Below are positions 58,500 to 64,000 of a stretch of DNA of 64,000 nucleotides, one piece after another (position 1 is the stretch's first letter; every line of letters starts with the position of its first letter). This DNA is from Takakia lepidozioides (taxonomy: Eukaryota > Streptophyta > Takakiopsida > Takakiales > Takakiaceae). Where the stretch lies: assembly GCA_030704615.1 (NCBI GenBank), contig CM060732.1, positions 37,305,053 through 37,369,052 of the forward strand, read 5' to 3'. The notes below the pieces were generated by a model that was given only the letters and a program-made list of their open reading frames with translations, ran no database searches and was not told the origin of the DNA. The position numbers and the translations under genes are program-made.

Positions 58500-60290
58500 T
58501 TCTGGTGTCTAATCCAGAATGAACAGGCTGCTTGCGATGTCCTGGCTAATTACAATAGTAATACAGTTCTTCACCATTGGGTCCTCGCGCCTTTGGTCTG
58601 CTCTAGGATTATTTCTGTAATCCTGATTCCCTGGCTGGTAATTTCCCCCTTGGATTACCCTGATAGTTGCCTCTGGACTTTCCTTGGTAATTCCCTCTTG
58701 AATTACCTCTCCCTTCCATGCCATTGTTATAACCACCAGGCCTACCATAGTGTCCTATCACTGTTTCTTCTTGGCTGGGGCTGCACTTGATGCACCCTTA
58801 CTTGCCTAGGTTCTCTTGCAGCTGTCCTTCTGTTGTAGTAACAATTCTCAGTAGAATGGTTACCATTTTACAGATAGTACAGTGTTTCTCCTTCTGTGAC
58901 ATTCAGTGGTGGTATGGCCTTCATTCTGGCACTTTGCACACCCACACCTTCCTCCAATGTGTTGCCGCAGCAAGCAAGCCTTTGTGGCATACTTCTTCAA
59001 GATTTCTTCTAATCTTTTCTCATAGTTATCCCTCTTCAACTTCTCCTTTCTCTTACTCTTCCTTTTCAGCTCTGCTCTTCTTCCTCATCCGACTCACCTC
59101 AGAGTCCTCTCCTCATCCCTTTCTCTCTCCTGAGCATTTCCAATTGCTTCAATTCTGTTCGTTGTTTCAAATGCCTCCTCCACTGTATTATGGGGTAACA
59201 TATCCACTTTCTTTTCGGCAACTCTGGTCTTAGTCCACTCACAAAAACCAAGTCTTCTGTAAACCTGGTGCTGGTATAGCAGCCAGCTTTTTCATCATCA
59301 ATTCCATTTTTTCCATATACTCCTCAACAGTTTCATGCTTATTTTGCTTTAACTGTTGTAAACTTCCATACACTTCATCCTCAGTTTTACTTGTCCTGAA
59401 CCTATTTCGGAAATGCTGTATTCAAGCCATTCCAAGTTAGGAAATGATTATCAGGGAATCTTGCATACCATTCATTTGCTTTCTTGATAAGTGAACAAGG
59501 AAACAATCTCATCTTGGCATCATCGCCATTCTCATTGTTCACTATACACATGTGCTCAAATTGGCTAATGTGTACACATCGGGATCCCCTTTTCCTGAAT
59601 ATATTGGAAAAGTGTTTTTGTCTCGTGTTGGTTGTAACGCCATCTGTGGCCTTACTTTCTCTGCCACTGACAGATGCTGGCACCCTTGCTGGTCCTGGTC
59701 CTTGAGGACCTGTTGTAGTTGTGGTGGATTTCCCACCCAGTGGTGGCCCCTGAGCACTCCCTGCTACTGGCCCCATGATATTCACAATATTCCCAGCTCC
59801 AGTTGCACTACTTCCCACACTCCCTGTCCCCCCAGAGCCAGATCCAGGCAGCCCGCCTGATCCCCCTGAGCTGACACCTTCGTTGGCCTGTGATCCAAGT
59901 GCTCCACTTGATCCAGATCCAACGGGTTGGGATGTCCTGGTTGTAGTCTCTCAGTTGTTGGGTCTACTTCTTCATACTCTTTCTCTTCCAATTTCTTCTC
60001 TCTGTTTCATCCTCCAATGGGGTTTCTTCTTCACTCATGTAACTCAACTGTAATGGTGTTGGAGAGTCTGAACTCTCCGTTGGCTCTGCCACATCCTCTC
60101 CTCCTTCTTCACCTTCCGTTTCAGAAACTGGAGTTCCTGCTTTTGGTGTTCCATGCCAACTATTATCAAAGATTTCTGTCAAGTCTTTTATCCAAGGATG
60201 TACCTCAGATCTTTCACCTCGTGATTGATCTTCTTTCCGTACCAATTCCCTTAATCTTTCTTGCAAAGAAAAAGAAGGAATGGCATCCAA
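58500..60290 (-). pseudogene. Ty3 Gag (capsid and nucleocapsid), broken
   Basis: An acidic N-terminal stretch (60290-59964) is followed by a Gly/Pro/Thr-rich linker and a capsid block, 59818-59402: RCVHISQFEHMC, MRLFPCSLIKKANEWYARFPDN and TWNGLNTAF, the usual Ty3 Gag core. Downstream (about 58940-58840) are a perfect knuckle CAKCQNEGHTTTEC and a second, frame-shifted CTIC...NHSTENC. A third (about 58550) is decayed, with PGHRKQP recognisable but its first Cys lost. Several frameshifts break the reading. Gag would assemble the virus-like particle and package RNA. Confidence 0.75.
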
Positions 60291-60494
60291 CTCTAGTTCT
60301 TCCGGTATGGGTGATGTACTCTCTGATCTTAATGGTGTGAGAGGTCCAGATGATTCCCCTATGTCTATTCCTCTCTCCCAAAGATATGGATAATTAGCTT
60401 TCAGATAACTTTCTCTTTTTGCTAAATATCTCTAGAATCTAGCTTCTCTTTCATCACTCATGTCCCATGTCTTTCATTTCTTTTAATGTGGCAA

Positions 60495-61178
60495 TCACCA
60501 AAACTCTCTTCTGTAATATCTCTCGTATATGCCTGGGTTTCTTTCAAGCTTCAATGCACCCTTGGCTATACTAGAAGTCTCCGTTACCATATAACCATAT
60601 GGCAAACAAGTCTGGAAAGCTGTTCTCGGTGTGAGTTTGATCCACAGAATATCCTTTGGAATCCAATTATTTACCAGTACAAGCTCTTTATGCATATGAG
60701 TATAAACATTCACCTTTCTTTCCTCCCAGCCTTCAAACTCTACTCGCTTAATGGATAGCAATGCTATCACATAAACCAGTGTTGGTAACCAATGTGCTCT
60801 TCCTCTACAGGCCACCTGATAAATCTTTATCACTCCTTTCTCCAGACCCCACTCAGGGTCAGCATCATGCACTCTCTTAAGAATGTTTTCCTTACAACCG
60901 TCTGGCAATTCCAAGAACCTCTGAAAGAATCGTTTCGACAATCTTTCCTTCTCAGTTTCACAGGGAATTTGATTCACATCAAATTCTTTAATTCTCCAAC
61001 CACCATGATCCCACCAGATGCCTGTCGCATCTGGTTGCTCATGACTTAGTTCCCCAGTATGGTCGCCAAATATCGAGCGGCTTTTACTCACCCATCCCTT
61101 CGCTATCCGAGGTGGGAACTCCAAGATATAAGAGTTGGAAATCTCTAAGCACTCAGCCCGCTCAGAACAATCAGTCAT
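60495..61178 (-). CDS. Unknown 5' ORF of the Ty3 element, upstream of Gag
   Basis: This is an uninterrupted 227-codon frame on the element's sense strand. Its first 36 or so codons lie in the LTR and it reads through the primer-binding site, so the true start is probably internal (after about 61050). It then shows a well-behaved protein: CETEKERLSKRFFQRFLELPDGC, DADPEWGLEKGVIKIYQVACRG, WLPTLVYVIALL. It ends before the acidic segment 60290-59964. No domain was recognised. Such an ORF before Gag is not standard for Ty3/gypsy, though extra 5' ORFs exist in Tat/Ogre relatives. It may equally be the N-terminal part of Gag. Confidence 0.5.
   Translation of the reverse strand: MTDCSERAECLEISNSYILEFPPRIAKGWVSKSRSIFGDHTGELSHEQPDATGIWWDHGGWRIKEFDVNQIPCETEKERLSKRFFQRFLELPDGCKENILKRVHDADPEWGLEKGVIKIYQVACRGRAHWLPTLVYVIALLSIKRVEFEGWEERKVNVYTHMHKELVLVNNWIPKDILWIKLTPRTAFQTCLPYGYMVTETSSIAKGALKLERNPGIYERYYRREFW
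61051..61068 (-). other. Primer-binding site of the Ty3 element
   Basis: Directly after the 5' LTR the minus strand reads TTTGGCGACCATACTGGGGA. The part starting TGG is complementary to a tRNA 3' end (CCA). I do not assign the tRNA. Confidence 0.7.
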
Positions 61179-62090
61179 GACCTACAGCTAGTGTATCATG
61201 GGGGTGTTTCCTATTTGTACTCCTTTCCGCATTCATGTTAGCGAGTTACCTTACTGTCTGCAATTAAGTATCAGATTGCTTCAGAAATCTATCAGGTTCC
61301 ATCCACTCATCCATTTATTCCACAGCTTCACTCAGGTCTCTCTACACAGTGTGAGTATGAAGTATGTATCAGATTGATATCTATCAAGTATCAGGCTGAA
61401 GCCATGGTGTCTCTAATCTACTCTACATTACAATTCTACAGCTTGCATTCATCAAGTATCAACAGATCGTCTCTTCTCATACTCCGTGCTCTCCATCTTT
61501 CCACTCAGAGATGCGCTCTCCCCTTCATTTCCAAGCCGTGATGCCAGAAGTCCCCCCCCAAGAAGTGATCCCCCAAATGTCCCCGCTCTTGGCTTTATCT
61601 ACCTACAAGCTGTTCTAACCGCTTTCCTAACTAACAGCCCGACACAGCCGCCACAGCTTTGCACAGCCGACACAGCCCCACACAGCCAGTCACAGCCCGA
61701 TACAGCCGCCACAGCTTCACACAGCCCTACACAGCCCGCCACAGCCTGATACAGCCAGTCACAGCTCGGCACAGCTGGGGGACAGTTATCATTGGCAGGG
61801 AACGACTGTGGGGGAACGACATCTGAAAAAAGAACGTGTACTACAGGGCTGTGTTGGCTGTGCGAAGCTGTGGCCGGCTGTGTCGAGCTGTGTTGGCTGT
61901 GACGACTGTGATGACTATGACTGCTGCGTCTGACTGGGTCGGCTGTTTCGGCTGTGTCGGACTGTGTATCTCTCCCCCTAAAGCCTGTTGCTGTCACCCC
62001 TAAGGCTTCTGTTGGTCTCAGTCTGCGCAAAAATTAAGGGTACCCTACAGATCCCATAAAAGCGTCTAAGTCCCAAGCAGCCCTCTAACA
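61071..62090 (-). repeat. 5' LTR of the Ty3 element (right), 1020 bp
   Basis: On the minus strand it begins TGTTAGAGGG and ends CGCTCGATA next to the primer-binding site. It contains CACAGCC-type minisatellite blocks at 61635-61775 and 61848-61970. It drives transcription leftward. The left LTR ends TGACA at the same point, so the canonical terminal CA is changed to TA in this copy. Confidence 0.9.
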
Positions 62091-62095
62091 AGTGG
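62091..62095 (+). repeat. Target-site duplication AGTGG, right
   Basis: Identical to 49387-49391. The pre-insertion site was in RT-tail-type repeat DNA on both sides. Confidence 0.9.
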
Positions 62096-62129
62096 GACTT
62101 ACCTTATATAAACAATGGGTTCGGGCTTT

Positions 62130-62420
62130 CCTGATTTCCTCTAGAAAGCCCTTCACACACAAGCATCAATCTATTGTGTGTGAACTGCCCAACAATTAGA
62201 CCCCAAGAGGGCCAGGGCTTTAGGCGCAGCCTCGAGATTTTGAAAGTTGGTGAACAGAGGTGCAGGGACTACGTTCTTGATGGTCATGAAGAGGGTCTGA
62301 TGAGAATACCCCGGACATTGTATCAGAAAAAAGGCAGTTCATGCGAGTGTTGCTTGTCTCAACCTCAAAGCGACACTCCTCACGTCGCTCAAATGCTTTT
62401 CCTGCACCCTCTACCCTAGA
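62130..62420 (-). pseudogene. RT-tail relic, right of the Ty3 element
   Basis: Reverse-strand sequence aligns with the loop fragment of element B (about 42040-42245), including the TGATACA-ATGTCCGGGGT and GCTTGTGTG-AAGGGCTTTCTAGAGG words. It is a second, distinct copy in the same orientation as the relic at 49207-49391, with Ty3 between them. Confidence 0.7.
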
Positions 62421-62439
62421 AACCAAAAAATGATCAAGT

Positions 62440-62775
62440 TGTTTATAGCGACGCCTCAGGCGTCGCTACAAATTACTTATCAACAAGAAAAAAACTCAAA
62501 TGCGACGCCCTCGGCGTCGCTAAAAATGACTTGACAAAAAAAACTCAAATGCGACGGTTTTTTTGTGTTTTTTTGTTTTTGGTGTTTGATGCGACGCTTT
62601 TGCGATACCCAAGGCCTCGCATTCAAAATGTGACGTCTTTTTTTTTTATTTGTTTTAATTTTTTTTGGGGCGTCGCAAGATGGAGACGTTGTGGGGGCGT
62701 CGAATGGGAGAGGCGTCCCGGGGGGGTAGGCGTCGCAAAACCCCCCCCCCCCCCCCCACCCCTTTTCCTGTAGTG
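62440..62775. mobile_element. CACTA-like terminal fragment with GCGACGCC repeats
   Basis: The right end reads CCCCTTTTCCTGTAGTG (CACTACAGGAAAAGGGG on the other strand), which fits the left end of the element at 47543 better than that element's own right end does. Inside are GCGACGCCTCAGGCGTCGC (a perfect palindrome at about 62450), GCGACGCCCTCGGCGTCGC (about 62503) and further GCGACG/GGCGTCGC words, then a poly-C run at about 62741-62757. The left end is not defined, so it may be truncated. The family is the same as at 47543-49060. Confidence 0.6.
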
Positions 62776-62779
62776 AACA

Positions 62780-63156
62780 TCTATCAAGCTCAACTCAACA
62801 AGTTTCAATACCTCTTGGTATGTTCGGATGTGCAGTGTTTTTTGAGCGCAATGGTCTCTCTGTTGCTTCCCTATTGCCACAAAATCCAGAAGGGGTGGAA
62901 ATTACGTCCAAACATGATCGCAAATAGACTCATCCGAAGGGAACTCATGGAACTTCATGTCAGACGCACATGGAAGCGAGCCACTCTGACAACTAAACTC
63001 CATTTCTATCGAGAGACTTTTTTAGTTCTCCGAGACGATAGGATCTTGCGGCCTAACTACCTTTTTGCTCCCTTATCTCCCTCTCTTTGGAGGGCACTGG
63101 GACAGTTCAGAGTGGGCTCTCACAATTTACGGATAAAGACTGGTGATAGGCGGTAA
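62780..63156 (+). pseudogene. RT C-terminal tail fragment
   Basis: The plus-strand frame reads NRLIRRELMELHVRRTWKRA, LRPNYLFAPLSPSLWRALGQ and FRVGSHNLRIKTGDRR, then stops. The FRVGSHNLRI block is typical of the region just before the zinc motif in LINE-like RT tails, and it would precede the part preserved at 41.8-42.4 kb (FKLRAGSLPL). The stop at 63154-63156 removes the zinc motif. It is probably a relic; the start inside the CACTA-like repeat is not real. Confidence 0.5.
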
Positions 63157-64000
63157 AACCTTGTTGGAAGTAATTAAACATATCATATTCTAGGAGGCCA
63201 TAGGTGTGACCAAGGGCAGTTACAGGATAGGGTGTCTCAGTTTGGACGACATCGGGTAGTTTTTCAGTGACTGTGCTTCATGTCATCTTTTTATTTGTTC
63301 ACAACAGTTCATCTTTATTATAAAGGATATTGGTTCTTGTATACCACCTACGAGACCTATATAATGTAACATTTTTTTTCGCAAATTGGATGAACTATAG
63401 AATACTATGGACTTTTGAATCTCAATCACTGTTTTGTCGTCGGCACAATAATTTGTGTTATGGACTCTAAAAAACATATCCAAGTGTAACCAATTGTGAT
63501 AAGGACAAAAAGCCAGTGTAGAAATTGTGCAATGTTTCAATAGGTGAAAGTAGTTTAAAAATCTATCAAATTTTGACCAAACTATGAATTTTTTTATACA
63601 AAAACAAATAGGTTTTTTTAATTAGTCCATAGCATATTGTCTTTTGGGCTTTTGGGATATCATCTTTTACTAATAAATCTACAAACATATAATCTAGGAT
63701 GGCCAGGTGGTATATGGACAAATGGTCATAGATTGTAAGGTTAGACTCATATTTTTTTTTTCAATTAAGAATATTTTTTAATAATAAATAACATCTATAA
63801 TATCTGGGGCTAGACCCTTTACTAAAGATGTTAAGTACTATTGTCTATCTTTATAAGAGTCAAACTGAAAAAATATGCTCAAAAATATAAATATAAATAT
63901 ATATATATCTTTCATGGCCATCATAATCTGTCGAAAGTGAGACACCATATCCTGCAACTATCCCAAGGGACGTTGAACTCACCTTTAGAAGGTGAATGGT
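63157..64000. other. AT-rich spacer, nothing recognised
   Basis: No gene, RNA or transposon end is supported. Runs of A/T and short ATATAT words are present. Confidence 0.4.

Larger units (their letters stand above)
49392..62090 (-). mobile_element. Complete Ty3/gypsy LTR retrotransposon (non-chromoviral, Tat/Athila-like), coding broken
   Basis: This 12.7-kb element is bounded by related LTRs and a perfect 5-bp target duplication (AGTGG). On the minus strand the order is 5' LTR, PBS, an unknown 5' ORF, Gag with knuckles, protease, RT, RNase H, integrase without chromodomain, then a long coiled-coil 3' ORF, then 3' LTR. Pol order RT-RH-IN defines Ty3/gypsy. FAWSYEDLKGIPPEIYQHKIE and the extra 3' ORF suggest the Tat/Athila side (inference). 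Nearly every domain carries stops or frameshifts, so this copy is inactive, yet the structure is complete. The LTRs match closely by eye outside the rearranged segment, so insertion is not ancient. Confidence 0.95.

Noticed and set aside
61486-62030. Open frames on both strands made of repeated Ser/His/Gln/Thr units
   Set aside because: They are translations of the LTR minisatellite and not independent genes.
47543-62775. Single giant CACTA element with nested Ty3 as the main annotation
   Set aside because: The ends pair well but the 3-bp flanks differ and 49060 is also a CACTA-type end, so I list two elements and keep the composite as a hypothesis.
1-64000. tRNA, rRNA or other structured RNA genes
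   Set aside because: I looked for cloverleaf-like A/B box pairs and rRNA landmarks by eye and saw none I could support. A covariance-model scan would be decisive.

Overview
The window is nuclear DNA of a land plant. Reasons: an intron-rich plastid granule-bound starch synthase gene, a plastid-type histidine-phosphatase-like gene, remnants of a PLS-class pentatricopeptide repeat gene, a receptor-like kinase and an ankyrin/PGG gene, and a dense load of plant-type retrotransposons (a non-chromoviral Ty3/gypsy element and an L1-like LINE) plus CACTA-like ends. The long TE-rich spacers and the style of the PPR and ankyrin/PGG relics make me favour a fern or another non-seed plant. That is an inference from family resemblance only. 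No bacterial, organellar or CRISPR features were seen.

Layout. 0-4.9 kb: an LTR-like/promoter-like remnant, degenerate telomere-like tandem repeats, and two inverted copies of an unrecognised C-terminal coding segment. 4.96-7.57 kb (+): an intact five-exon gene for a plastid-targeted histidine phosphatase-like protein that lacks both catalytic histidines. 8.2-8.9 kb: a decayed PPR gene. 9.8-17.3 kb (-): an intact 13-exon GBSS gene (617 aa), convergent with the phosphatase-like gene; one of its splice donors lies inside a (GT)n microsatellite. 17.4-25.2 kb: repeats (including a nearly identical 424-bp tandem duplication) and a kinase pseudogene. 25.3-27.4 kb (+): a decayed ankyrin/PGG membrane protein gene. 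27.8-35.15 kb (-): an almost full-length but mutated L1-like LINE. 36-44.6 kb: two large foldback (inverted-repeat) structures, the second carrying a reverse-transcriptase tail fragment in its loop. 45-46 kb: GC-rich unrecognised coding fragments. 47.5-49.06 kb: a non-autonomous CACTA-like element packed with GCGACGCC palindromes. 49.39-62.09 kb (-): a complete, frame-broken Ty3/gypsy element with matching 5-bp target duplications, inserted between two relics of the same RT-tail family. 62.4-62.8 kb: a second CACTA-like end. 62.8-63.2 kb: another RT-tail fragment. The last 0.8 kb is AT-rich and empty.

Only two genes look functional: GBSS, which makes amylose on plastid starch granules, and the phosphatase-like pseudoenzyme, which probably also acts in plastids. 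They are neighbours by position and no shared pathway can be claimed. Exon limits were set by reading frame, GT/AG borders and phase continuity; no transcript data were available.
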